The position numbers were made by a program, and so were the translations under genes. From positions 1 to 64,000 of the forward strand of contig CAMNXA010000007.1 of assembly GCA_946566685.1 (NCBI GenBank): a stretch of 64,000 nt of DNA, read 5' to 3'. This DNA is from an uncultured Lachnospiraceae bacterium. Its GTDB lineage: Bacteria > Bacillota > Clostridia > Lachnospirales > Lachnospiraceae. Below the pieces are notes generated by a model. It did no database searches. It was not told the origin of the DNA and was given only the letters and a program-made list of their open reading frames with translations. Of this stretch, positions 54,432 through 63,013 are shown in pieces. Within the stretch, counting starts at the first letter, position 1, and every line of letters starts with the position of its first letter.

Positions 54432-56015
54432 TCACTCGTCCTCTTTCCTGCACAGATATTCTCCAATCCCCATCAATATAAATATAAACGGCGTACAGCA
54501 TACCTGCTGGTAGCAGAAAAAATTGTAGGCCATATAAGAAACCGCAGCCGCCGCAATCCCTGTCAGCAAAACATCCCTGGATTCCGCCCTCAAAAACCGC
54601 CTCACAGCCGTCACAAAAATTCCCGCATAAGACAAAAATCCCAGAATCCCGCCATTGATAAGCATATTCAACCATTCGTTGTGGGCATTTGTGAGCACCT
54701 TCTGCCCCCAGTACAGTTCCATTTCCTCTCCGTGATGTACTGCCACATAACTGCTCAGGCAGTCCGGCCCTATCCCTATCAGCTTATGCAGAAAACTCTC
54801 TTCCCGGAAAACCCTGACCGCAAAACTCCAGATACGCCCCCGGCCATTGCCCCAGGTCTCATTCCAGGTAAAATAGGACACGGAGGACAGTCTCTGTGAT
54901 ACCTCTTCCGGAAGGCGCCCACCCGTCTGCAAAATGATAAGCCCTACAATCCCTGCAACCACTGCCCCAACCACTGCAAGCACTGCCCAGCGCACCCGCA
55001 GCATCGTCTTCACCGGATAGGCTTTATCCTGCCGCTTTCCTATCACCACATACAGTGCCAGGCAGACTGCCAAAAATACCCAGGGCAGGGCAGAATCTAA
55101 GACCAGACTGGTCAGAAAATCATATTTCAGTTCCGGGTTCGGATCAATCCGCATCAGATAAGACATCACCTTACCCGAAAGGAAGAACAGCATGCAGACC
55201 GCCACAAACCGGCGCAGGCTCTCCCTTTTTTTCACACATATCCAGAAGAACACCAGCATAAAACCTGCCAGCGCAAAGTAAGCGCTGTCGCTGTTTTGTG
55301 TCACCAGCGTACAAAAACCTATGACCGCATAAATGCCGCTCACAATCTTCCAAATCCTATTTTCTGTAAAAAGAAAGACCCCAATCCCCACGGGCAAAAC
55401 CACGATCAGATAACTTGCGTACCAGGTGGCCTGTCCCACCGTAGAAAGGAACTGCGCCATCTGATCATCTGATAATCCCCGATAAAACCCAATGGGATCT
55501 ATTCCAAGCCTGTGCACAATCCCAAGCAGAAAAACAATCGCTGACACCCCGCACAGGATTGCCAGCACAGGGCGATAATGTTTCCCAAAACGGGAGAGCA
55601 ATAAATATAACAATACAAAACTAACCTGTGAAAACAGTCCCATATTCCAGCCAAATGCGCCCCAGAATGCATCTTTATAAAACCCGCCCATAACAGTGGC
55701 CAGTATGGTCGAAAGAAGATATGCCAGCACAAAACCATCCGTGATCGAAAGCTGCCATCTGTGCTTTCCCAAAATCCAAAAAACACCATACAGAACCGCC
55801 AGTATCAATAGGGGCACAAACCCCAGCCGCAGAATATTCCTATAGATCTCAAACTTGGCATTTCCAATCTGGTCATACCCTTCCTTCGCATACAAAGGCA
55901 CTGCGATACACACCACTGCCGTCACCACCGCCAGCAGATATTCCAATAACTGTCCTGTAATCTCCAGACCGGCGCCCTGACCGCCGTCTTTTATTTTATG
56001 CAGCTTATTACTCAT
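54432..56015 (-). CDS. O-antigen ligase/polymerase-like membrane protein, paralogue 2
   Basis: 527 residues, about 11-12 membrane helices. It has the Wzy/WaaL signature region LHKLIGIGPDCLSSYVAVHH and TNAHNEWLNMLINGGILGFL, with an external loop between helices holding likely active-site residues. Transfers or polymerises undecaprenyl-linked glycans outside the membrane. It overlaps the upstream paralogue by 4 nt (ATGA). The shared blocks (GNGRGxxW, GIGPDC, TNAHNE) point to tandem duplication. Confidence 0.82.
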   Translation of the reverse strand: MSNKLHKIKDGGQGAGLEITGQLLEYLLAVVTAVVCIAVPLYAKEGYDQIGNAKFEIYRNILRLGFVPLLILAVLYGVFWILGKHRWQLSITDGFVLAYLLSTILATVMGGFYKDAFWGAFGWNMGLFSQVSFVLLYLLLSRFGKHYRPVLAILCGVSAIVFLLGIVHRLGIDPIGFYRGLSDDQMAQFLSTVGQATWYASYLIVVLPVGIGVFLFTENRIWKIVSGIYAVIGFCTLVTQNSDSAYFALAGFMLVFFWICVKKRESLRRFVAVCMLFFLSGKVMSYLMRIDPNPELKYDFLTSLVLDSALPWVFLAVCLALYVVIGKRQDKAYPVKTMLRVRWAVLAVVGAVVAGIVGLIILQTGGRLPEEVSQRLSSVSYFTWNETWGNGRGRIWSFAVRVFREESFLHKLIGIGPDCLSSYVAVHHGEEMELYWGQKVLTNAHNEWLNMLINGGILGFLSYAGIFVTAVRRFLRAESRDVLLTGIAAAAVSYMAYNFFCYQQVCCTPFIFILMGIGEYLCRKEDE

Positions 56016-57739
56016 AGCTTCTCCCTGTTCTCGCGCAAAAGCCCCTCTCCAATGCCCAACAGCATAAAGAAATAGGGCGTATTTAATACCTGCTGAAAAC
56101 TTACCATATTATGTACCGTATATGCCAGAAGGCAGATTGCACACACATAGAAAAATGGCTGTCTGCCAGCGTTTCTATTATACCGCACCAAAGCGCTTCC
56201 TACAAACCCTATATAACATAGAAGCCCCAGTGCCCCCATATTGATCAGGATGGAAAGCCCCTCGTTATGGGCATTTGTCAGTCTCTCATCGCCGAATTGC
56301 TCCATAAGTCGCCCGGCCAGTTCCGGCACCTCATAGAGATAGGCCGCAAAACAATCCGGCCCCACCCCGAAAATCTTGTGCAGGGTATCCAGCCCTCGAT
56401 AAGCTTCTATACTACAGTTCCAGGCTGTGCCCCGGCCATTGCCCCAGTCATCATGAAACCAGTTTATCTGACTGTCGGCCCTGCCTTCATCAGACACTAT
56501 CCCCTGACTGTTCTGACCGGGCACAGACCCGTCCGCCATATTATACAATAACCTGACGGTCTTTATCAGTCCCCAAAGACAAATACAGACTATCAATATC
56601 ACTATCAGAATCCGGGTTACGTTTCCTGTCTTTGCTGACTCTGCTGTCCTCACTTTCTCTGCTGTTTTCACAATCCCTGCCGTTTTTCCCAATCCTTTTT
56701 TATGCAGCGGCCGCAATCTTTTATCATCCGTTAAGCCTTTCTTCCGCTCCCACAGCCTAAACATCGTATAACCCGCCGCTAAGATACCCAACCCCCACAA
56801 GGTGACATCGGAATCCGTCAGCCTTTCCATTACCAGAGGATCGCCCCCGTTGACATCACCCCCGTAATTCATACAAAACCCGGGCAGATAACGCAGGATA
56901 CGCCCCAACTGACATCCGGCCGCAAACAACATACCCAGTTCCAGCCACCGATAAAGACGCTGTATATTATGCAGGGAAAACAGTAAAAGCGCCACAAATA
57001 CAGCCCCAAACACCAGATAAGCGCTCCCGCTTCCCTGTACCACCCCGGCAAGCATCGCCACAATACTGTAGAGTCCTGCCGCCGCCCGCTGCCATCTCTT
57101 TTTACTGCACCAATAAAGAGTTATCCCTATGGGCGCCGTCACCGACCAATATCCACAGAACCAGTTAATATTTCCCAGCGTGGAGATAAACACCGGCGTC
57201 TGCCCTTCCATGGCAACAGGATAGATTGAATAGCGGTTCAAAATCCCCAAAAGAAACACCCCGGCACTGGCAAGCATCCAGACCGCCAGCCAGCCGCCGC
57301 GGCACACAAAATACCGGGAAAAGAAGAAATACAAAAGCACCAGCATCATCTGCATCACAGTACCCATATACCAGCCTTCCGCACCCCAGAACGCTTCTCC
57401 TTTATAAGAAGAGCCAAGATAGGACAGCATCACAGCCACAAAATACCCATAGGCAAACCAGTCCGTCACGGACATCCTGTGGTAATATTCTGTGAAAAGT
57501 CCCGGCCGCCGGATTATAGTACATAATACGACAATGAGCATTGCCGCCATGACAGTAAACGTCACGTTCCGAAAGAAGATATACTTCGCCTCTCCGATCC
57601 GCAGATATCCGCCTGGCGCATAGTAGGGGTAGACCACCGCCATCACGATAAAGTATAAAGACAGGATGGTCTGTCCTATTTTGTGGCCGAGGGTTTGGCC
57701 GCTGTTATTCAGATGTTCAATATACCTTTTTGTGTACAC
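56012..57739 (-). CDS. O-antigen ligase/polymerase-like membrane protein, paralogue 1
   Basis: 575 residues, about 12 helices, with the same core as its neighbour (WGNGRGTAWNCSIEAYRGLD, IFGVGPDCFAAY, TNAHNEGLSILINMGALGLL) plus an extra Lys/Thr-rich loop with repeated TAxxxKTAE units near residues 335-370. GTG at 57737-57739 is the only start that keeps the short N-terminal tail and first helix, but its ribosome binding site is weak. It overlaps the stop of the nuclease-like gene by 31 nt. Confidence 0.8.
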   Translation of the reverse strand: MYTKRYIEHLNNSGQTLGHKIGQTILSLYFIVMAVVYPYYAPGGYLRIGEAKYIFFRNVTFTVMAAMLIVVLCTIIRRPGLFTEYYHRMSVTDWFAYGYFVAVMLSYLGSSYKGEAFWGAEGWYMGTVMQMMLVLLYFFFSRYFVCRGGWLAVWMLASAGVFLLGILNRYSIYPVAMEGQTPVFISTLGNINWFCGYWSVTAPIGITLYWCSKKRWQRAAAGLYSIVAMLAGVVQGSGSAYLVFGAVFVALLLFSLHNIQRLYRWLELGMLFAAGCQLGRILRYLPGFCMNYGGDVNGGDPLVMERLTDSDVTLWGLGILAAGYTMFRLWERKKGLTDDKRLRPLHKKGLGKTAGIVKTAEKVRTAESAKTGNVTRILIVILIVCICLWGLIKTVRLLYNMADGSVPGQNSQGIVSDEGRADSQINWFHDDWGNGRGTAWNCSIEAYRGLDTLHKIFGVGPDCFAAYLYEVPELAGRLMEQFGDERLTNAHNEGLSILINMGALGLLCYIGFVGSALVRYNRNAGRQPFFYVCAICLLAYTVHNMVSFQQVLNTPYFFMLLGIGEGLLRENREKL

Positions 57740-58911
57740 AGTAAATGGATGCAGTCCTCTCTTGATTTGTTCTGAAATAAGTATTGTTCAAAAAGTTTTA
57801 ATAATGTTATTGTTTCAATGATAAGGCTTCCATTTCTGTAGGCTAACTGAATTTGCTTTTCATGTACAGGTTCCCTGGCTTCTAATGGTTTATTCTTTTG
57901 ATGATTCATAACTAAAATAGCTTTAACCTTCTCTTCATTTTTATCCGTATGTTCCTCTAAATAACCCTGGTAATGGACATCTAACTGAGAAACATTCTCA
58001 CTCTTCACATTATGATTAACTCCTTTTATTTCTCCAATAAATACTGTATCTCCAATTTCAAACAGAAAATCTTCCGCCTTTTTATCTATAAATTGAGATA
58101 AGTCACAACCAAGCATATTTTCCAGTATCTCAAACACAACTTTCACTAACTCATCACCATTCGTATATAATATAGACTTATATTCCCTGTTTTTATTGAT
58201 TTTCTCTATCGCTGTCGATATGTTTTGATTTGCTGTCTCAATGCTCCTATTGTTTTCCTCAATAATTCCAAATTGTTCATTATCATCAAACATCCGGATT
58301 TCTTCAAGCCAAGGCGGCACATCCTGTTTCGTTTGTACCAGCCCCAATGCCGATAGAAGTTCCATCATTTCACTGTATTCCTTTATTTGTAAGGTAGATG
58401 CAATTATATTATCTCCCAACATAATTGCTGTGGGCTTGTTGCTTCCTTCTGAACACAATAAAATTTCTTTATCTGATGTAAAATAAAAAAAGAATGCCGC
58501 ATCAGCCATTTTATGTATAAGCTTTGTTGATGTATTCTCATATACCAGATTAACACCTTGAAACAAACTATATAAATTAGATAAAATATCCTTCAGATGA
58601 GAAAGCATATCTTTCAAAAAGATACTATTTTCGTATTTACCCCTAATCTCCCAATATTGAAATCTAACATTTTGAGGTAACAATATCAGTATTGTTGTTT
58701 TCTTACTATACTGAATCATCTTTGATATGCTTTGAAAATCTTTAATTCCTTTAATTGAACTATAATCTGATCCTTGATTTTTCCATATTGCATCATTGTT
58801 CAAATCAACTACGTTTATCTCATACTCATCTAATGAACGAGGCACATTTATGGGATTAGTAACCACTCCATCGCCTGAATATTTTGTATTATTTGTAATT
58901 ACCTGTATCAT
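57709..58911 (-). CDS. Putative PD-(D/E)XK-nuclease-like protein
   Basis: 400 residues, AT-rich codons unlike its neighbours. No domain is recognised in the first 240 residues. At about 255-300 the sequence has a restriction-nuclease-like core: a helix VVFEILENMLGCDLSQF, then AEDFLFEIGDTVFIGEIKG with Asp 288-region and the E-x-K at about 294-296. The rest is helices and strands (KAILVMNHQKN). I infer a nuclease-fold protein; target and mechanism are unknown. ATG at 58911 follows GGAGG. Its stop lies inside the GTG-start region of the next gene. Confidence 0.5.
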   Translation of the reverse strand: MIQVITNNTKYSGDGVVTNPINVPRSLDEYEINVVDLNNDAIWKNQGSDYSSIKGIKDFQSISKMIQYSKKTTILILLPQNVRFQYWEIRGKYENSIFLKDMLSHLKDILSNLYSLFQGVNLVYENTSTKLIHKMADAAFFFYFTSDKEILLCSEGSNKPTAIMLGDNIIASTLQIKEYSEMMELLSALGLVQTKQDVPPWLEEIRMFDDNEQFGIIEENNRSIETANQNISTAIEKINKNREYKSILYTNGDELVKVVFEILENMLGCDLSQFIDKKAEDFLFEIGDTVFIGEIKGVNHNVKSENVSQLDVHYQGYLEEHTDKNEEKVKAILVMNHQKNKPLEAREPVHEKQIQLAYRNGSLIIETITLLKLFEQYLFQNKSREDCIHLLCTQKGILNI

Positions 58912-59026
58912 CTTGTATGCCTCCATCTGAATACATTTTATCATCATTATGTAATATACAAATTATATACGAAATATCTTACTGTCACAATCAGTAAGTT
59001 CTTAAAATATATTTTCCAGGGTATCA

Positions 59027-59295
59027 TCTTATGGCGAGATATCATTTCATTTAGACAACTGGAGTGACGAAATATTAGGCGACTGGGTACTTTCTGCGGA
59101 TGAAGGCCTTAGCCCATAGTCTATGATAATGAGCAGTATAAAATTGCTACTGTCTGCAATGGTACCCTGATGACGGAGTGGATATCGCATAGGGCGACAA
59201 CATTTGCAGACTTTCATAATATTTTTAACGAATGGCTGGCGAGGGATATGAGCAAGAAAATCCGGACGATAAAACGCTCAAAAGCATCCCGCTAA
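59027..59295 (+). pseudogene. Frameshifted gene remnant, family unknown
   Basis: Two adjacent plus-strand frames join into a plausible protein: SYGEISFHLDNWSDEILGDW then a stop, followed after a frame shift by YDNEQYKIATVCNGTLMTEW ... EFHNIFNEWL-like residues to a TAA at 59293-59295. Codon use and residue mix look coding, but no start or full frame exists. It lies in the 552-nt gene-free stretch 58912-59463, which otherwise holds an AT-rich promoter region for the following gene. Confidence 0.5.
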
Positions 59296-59463
59296 TCCTT
59301 TCTTGCGCATCACATGCATTTCCACTATAATGATTCTTGTAATTGATTTATAATCAAAAAGAATTACTCTTTTATTGATAGAAAAAGCGACTATAAAAAC
59401 GGAAGTGTAAAAGCCAGTTTAATATCTACAAATCAAGGAAAAAGAAGAAAGGAAACAAAAGAG

Positions 59464-59982
59464 ATGATCGAAAACAGGAATGTAAATATCATAACCGATG
59501 CGGATCGTAAAAAACTGGCCTTAATTAACGATATCCGATTCAAGGGAAAACGTCAGATTGACTGGGATGATGTAAAGCGGTATCTCGAAGGATATGTCGG
59601 GGACTATTACGAGATTGAGGAAAACGCGGAACGTATTTATATCGGAAATGAACTTCCTGAGGAATATACAGAATCAGAAAGCCGTAAAAGCCTTATGGGT
59701 GCAAATGCAAAAGCGAAGGCAAACGCCGCTACTGCGATACCTGAACTGATACAGATAGCATCAAACCCGGCTTATGAAGAAAACCGCAAGGAAAAACACA
59801 ACAAAAACGCCAGATACGGCTGGTACAGGTATGATGTCCGTTTTGCCCTCCCGGTTTATGAGGAGAATGTGCTTGTCAGATACAATATATTCCATGCCCG
59901 TCTTTTAATTAACCATGCTGAAAATGGCAAAAAATATCTGTATGATATTTTGGCAGTAAAAAAAGAAACGAGCAAGCCGTAA
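59464..59982 (+). CDS. Mobile-element-type protein resembling polyvalent-protein C-terminal segments
   Basis: 172 residues. N-terminal INDIRFKGKRQIDWDDVKRY and YYEIEENAERIYIGNELPEE, a central Ala-rich AKAKANAATAIPELIQIA, and a beta-rich C-terminus (YGWYRYDVRFALPVYEENVL, ARLLINHAENGKKYLYDI). This resembles small toxin-like nuclease segments (PBECR type) carried in phage and integrative-element polyvalent proteins, judged from memory of the pattern. Plus strand among minus-strand genes; AGAAAGG is upstream of the ATG. Confidence 0.5.
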   Translation: MIENRNVNIITDADRKKLALINDIRFKGKRQIDWDDVKRYLEGYVGDYYEIEENAERIYIGNELPEEYTESESRKSLMGANAKAKANAATAIPELIQIASNPAYEENRKEKHNKNARYGWYRYDVRFALPVYEENVLVRYNIFHARLLINHAENGKKYLYDILAVKKETSKP

Positions 59983-60089
59983 CAAGATGTACGGTGAAAA
60001 CCCATTTCTTGTTATCAATAATAAGCTATTTTTCAACTCCTGTCAATTCCCAATTTTGTTATATACAAAATATATTACTATTTAAAGGT

Positions 60090-60221
60090 TTAAAAATCAT
60101 CGATCATTTTTGCTATTCTTTGTACTGTTTCCTTTGTAATTTGTTCTATTTCTTCTTCCGTATGAATATAGTAAAAAGATGGGGGAAACAATTGCCAAGA
60201 ACTACCTCCTGTATATTCCCA
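60090..60221 (-). pseudogene. Possible short gene remnant
   Basis: Minus-strand open stretch of 43 codons after a stop: WEYTGGSSWQLFPPSFYYIH then TEEEIEQITKETVQRIAKMI to a stop. The end resembles the C-terminus of a PLP enzyme by eye only. No start is present. The rest of 59983-60358 is AT-rich non-coding sequence. Confidence 0.22.
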
Positions 60222-60286
60222 CTATCTGTCCATTTCCCACAATCTTATTTTGAATATTACTTTACACTACTTTCCTATAAAGTTAT

Positions 60287-60325
60287 AAGAAACGCACCAG
60301 ATCTCTCCGATGCGTTTCTTATTTT
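60287..60325 (+). terminator. Terminator after the mobile-type gene
   Basis: AAGAAACGCA pairs with TGCGTTTCTT (60287-60320), followed by ATTTTG. Confidence 0.65.
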
Positions 60326-60358
60326 GTAATCTACTTCATATAAAATTTTTAAAATAAC

Positions 60359-60703
60359 CTATAGCGCTAATTTATATAACACCAGTGTATTCAGGCTCAC
60401 CCCTTCTCTATCTGCTTCAATACTCAATCTTTGATGTAAAGATTTAGGAAGTCTTACATTAAACCTTCCACTATAATTCTCCACATTCTCCGGTTCCGGT
60501 ATTGGAAGCCCATTTTCCAACTTTACTTCTAAATATCCCTCCATTGCCTCGTTAAGACTCTCATATAATTCTTCAACTGTATCTCCTGTACTCTGACACC
60601 CATCTAATTCTAAAATTCTTCCGTAAAAATAGTGTCCACTTTCGTCATTCATCTCCTGCACAATTCTTGTGTAAGGCAACTTCATGTAATCTTTTATATT
60701 CAT
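60359..60703 (-). CDS. hicB: HicB-family antitoxin
   Basis: 114 residues. Partial RNase-H-like HicB domain (YFYGRILELDGCQSTGDTVE, LYESLNEAMEGYLE) followed by a ribbon-helix-helix (GRFNVRLPKSLHQRLSIEAD). Neutralises HicA and represses the operon through its DNA-binding part. ATG at 60703 follows AAAGGGGA; a TTG at 60709 is rejected. 66 nt downstream of hicA, the usual toxin-first order. Confidence 0.9.
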   Translation of the reverse strand: MNIKDYMKLPYTRIVQEMNDESGHYFYGRILELDGCQSTGDTVEELYESLNEAMEGYLEVKLENGLPIPEPENVENYSGRFNVRLPKSLHQRLSIEADREGVSLNTLVLYKLAL

Positions 60704-60769
60704 TGACAAATTCCCCTTTCCTCTCTTTTGTATTCTCTCTTATTGATATCTGTGTCTAAAGTAGAAAAA

Positions 60770-60994
60770 TTATTTCTCTATTCTGCTTAGTACATCTACA
60801 ATATATGCCTTTTTTAACGGATTTTCCTGCTTTACTGTAATCAAATCACCCGTCTCTCTATTGAGATACTGTTTATGACTACCCTTTTGTCTAGCTGCTT
60901 CATATCCGTATGCCTTAAGTACTCTATCTATTTCTTCTGGCCGTATTCCATTTGGCTGACGTTTCATCTTCTCAATTATCTTCTCTACTCCCAA
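60770..60994 (-). CDS. hicA: HicA-family toxin
   Basis: 74 residues. Double-stranded-RNA-binding-like fold with the catalytic His in AARQKGSHKQYLN (the G-S-H motif). It cleaves mRNA without needing the ribosome. An ATG at 61078 would lie upstream of the promoter, so translation from there is unlikely. TTG at 60992-60994 after GGAGG (61006-61010, 11-nt spacing) gives a family-like start (GVEKIIEKMKRQP); ATG at 60967 is the alternative. Confidence 0.85.
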   Translation of the reverse strand: MGVEKIIEKMKRQPNGIRPEEIDRVLKAYGYEAARQKGSHKQYLNRETGDLITVKQENPLKKAYIVDVLSRIEK

Positions 60995-61020
60995 TGCCCC
61001 TCTCACCTCCGTTTGTATTA

Positions 61021-61048
61021 TGGTACTATATTTGGTACTATATGTCAA
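61021..61048 (-). promoter_or_regulatory. hicAB promoter with tandem direct-repeat operator
   Basis: TTGACA (61043-61048) and a TACCAT -10-like box 17 bp away. TGGTACTATAT occurs twice (61021-61031 and 61033-61043), 12 bp apart (about one helical turn), filling the spacer. Likely HicB binding sites. Confidence 0.7.
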
Positions 61049-61070
61049 GTCAAACTTAGATACGGTAGTT

Positions 61071-62135
61071 TTATGCATTATTTCCCTCCTCCGCCCCCTT
61101 CATAATCTCACAAATCACGATCAACGACAGCGGCCCCTTAACAATCCCGCCTACTCCAAACAACTTAACGCCCGCATAGATAGCCAAAAGCATATAGACC
61201 GGTGCCACGCCCACTCTTTTGCCGATTAGCTTAGGCTCCAGCATTTCCCGCGTCAGGATACAGGCTCCGTACAGAATCAGGCAGACCACCATCTGCACAT
61301 ACCGTCCGTTAAACAGCTGCCATATGGACAGCGGCACCAGCACAATCCCGGTGCCGATAAACGGCAGCATATCCAACACCCCGGCCAGAATGCCCAGAAA
61401 AATACCGCCGCTGATCCCGGCCACACTCAGAGTCACACTGCACAGCAGGCTGATGATCAGGAGTATCACGCCCTGCGCTTTCATAAAGGTAACGATATAG
61501 GAGAGCACACCTTCCATAACAGACCAGATAAATCTAAAATCTTTTTCTGATTTGATCCATTCCACTATCTTCGCATAATCTTTTTCCAGTAAAAACACCG
61601 CGATACATGTTATCGCCAGAAAACCTACCGTAGAAAATATTCCCTTAAAACAGTTATAAGATGAGGACAGAACCTGCGGCACCACCTGTATCTGCACATT
61701 TTCCATGATAACGGTCATCTGCTCGATGATATAGCTCTCAATCTCTTCTCCGTCCCAGCCGAATTTGCCGTCCATTTGGCAACAGCACTGGTGAAAAAAC
61801 ACCTGCGCCTGCGCACCCACCTGATCACAGAGAGCCGGCAGATTTTGCAGCTGTTTTGCCCCCAGTACCATAGCTGCCCAGAGCACACTGCACACCAGGA
61901 GTAAGAGAGGCACAACAATACCCACCGCCAGGAATTTTTTACGGATGGGAATCTTTCTCTGTATCTTTTCCAATAGGGGATATAATAAGGTGATCAGCAC
62001 GAACGCTGACAAAAGGGGCGCAGCCAGTGTAAAGAGATACCGAAAAAAGATATAGACAAGGACCGACACAACACATGCCTTTATGACTCTGTTATTCCAT
62101 AATTTTTCTATCTGTTGACCATTGTTCCACATCAT
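61071..62135 (-). CDS. AI-2E family transporter
   Basis: 354 residues, about eight membrane helices with a large amphipathic central part. AI-2E family (YdgG/YtvI-like) pattern: GISGGIFLGILAGVLDMLPF, the P-x-x-G motif near FIGTGIVLVPLSIW, and MLEPKLIGKRVGVAPVYMLL. Family members export AI-2 or other solutes or ions; the actual substrate here is unknown. Its stop lies just beyond the hicAB promoter. Confidence 0.85.
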   Translation of the reverse strand: MMWNNGQQIEKLWNNRVIKACVVSVLVYIFFRYLFTLAAPLLSAFVLITLLYPLLEKIQRKIPIRKKFLAVGIVVPLLLLVCSVLWAAMVLGAKQLQNLPALCDQVGAQAQVFFHQCCCQMDGKFGWDGEEIESYIIEQMTVIMENVQIQVVPQVLSSSYNCFKGIFSTVGFLAITCIAVFLLEKDYAKIVEWIKSEKDFRFIWSVMEGVLSYIVTFMKAQGVILLIISLLCSVTLSVAGISGGIFLGILAGVLDMLPFIGTGIVLVPLSIWQLFNGRYVQMVVCLILYGACILTREMLEPKLIGKRVGVAPVYMLLAIYAGVKLFGVGGIVKGPLSLIVICEIMKGAEEGNNA

Positions 62136-62154
62136 TTATTTACCACCGTATACA

Positions 62155-62191
62155 AATATAAAAGAAGCAGAAGTCTTACCTCTGCCTCTTT
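62155..62191 (-). terminator. Probable terminator after the RluA-type gene
   Basis: AAAGA-x-GCAGA type arms (62161-62171 and 62181-62191), followed by TATATTTG on the minus strand. Confidence 0.5.
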
Positions 62192-62239
62192 AACTGACAC
62201 TGCTTTTATTATCTTTATTTTCTTAAATCTTATACGTCC

Positions 62240-63013
62240 TTATTCAGCCTTCCTATCCATCTCCAGCACCTGCCTGAAACCGGCAAAAGCCTTCCCCTCC
62301 GGCATCACTGAAAATGTTTTCTTCTCCCCGGTTAACGGATGATGAAATGCCAGTCTCCCCGCACACAGTGCAACTTCTCTGATTCCCATCTGCTCCGAAA
62401 GTCTGACTGTCTCTTCATTGGCATATTTGCGATCCCCCAGAAGGCTTAAACCCGCATTGGCCATCTGTGCCCGTATCTGGTGATGACGCCCCGTCTGTAA
62501 ACGAATTCTGACAAGCGCCGTCTGACCCACCCCGCCATCAGACATTTCCATCTCCTGCTGCTGTAACACGCGAAACCGCAGGCGGGCTTCCTTTGCCCCT
62601 TTCATCTCTTTGGGCACAATTTTGGACAGATTGGTTCTGCCGTCTTTTAACAGATAATCCACCAACTCTCCCTGTTTCGGAATCTCCTGTCCACAGACAA
62701 CGGCATAGTAATCTTTCTCCATCCGTTCTTCTGTGATCTGCCGGCTTAACCCGGCCGCTGCGCCCTTATTCCGAGCAAAGACCAGAATACCCTCCACCGG
62801 CTGATCCAGGCGGTGAATCACGCCCACATAGGGCATCTGCCCGGCCGGTTTCTGACCTTTCTCCAAAGGATTGTCTTTTCTTTCTTTCGCCAGATACGCC
62901 GTTACCTCACTGACCATATCCCGCTGCCCCACCCTGGCTGTCTGAGTGGCAATGCCAGCAGGTTTATGGCAGACGATGATATCTTTATCTTCATATAGTA
63001 TACGTGATTTCAT
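62240..63013 (-). CDS. RluA-family pseudouridine synthase
   Basis: 257 residues. Signature HRLDQPVEGILVFARNK (usual HRLDxxTxG, with catalytic Asp), preceded by KPAGIATQTA and followed by YAVVCGQEI and RIRLQTGRHHQIRAQMA. Isomerises uridine in rRNA or tRNA; the exact site cannot be read from sequence. No S4 domain. ATG shares its A with the TGA of the response regulator (TGATG), so the two are translationally coupled. Confidence 0.92.
   Translation of the reverse strand: MKSRILYEDKDIIVCHKPAGIATQTARVGQRDMVSEVTAYLAKERKDNPLEKGQKPAGQMPYVGVIHRLDQPVEGILVFARNKGAAAGLSRQITEERMEKDYYAVVCGQEIPKQGELVDYLLKDGRTNLSKIVPKEMKGAKEARLRFRVLQQQEMEMSDGGVGQTALVRIRLQTGRHHQIRAQMANAGLSLLGDRKYANEETVRLSEQMGIREVALCAGRLAFHHPLTGEKKTFSVMPEGKAFAGFRQVLEMDRKAE

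Noticed and set aside
60994..61078. Longer hicA start at the ATG near 61078
   Set aside because: It would place the coding region across the TTGACA box and the direct-repeat operator and adds no family-like sequence.
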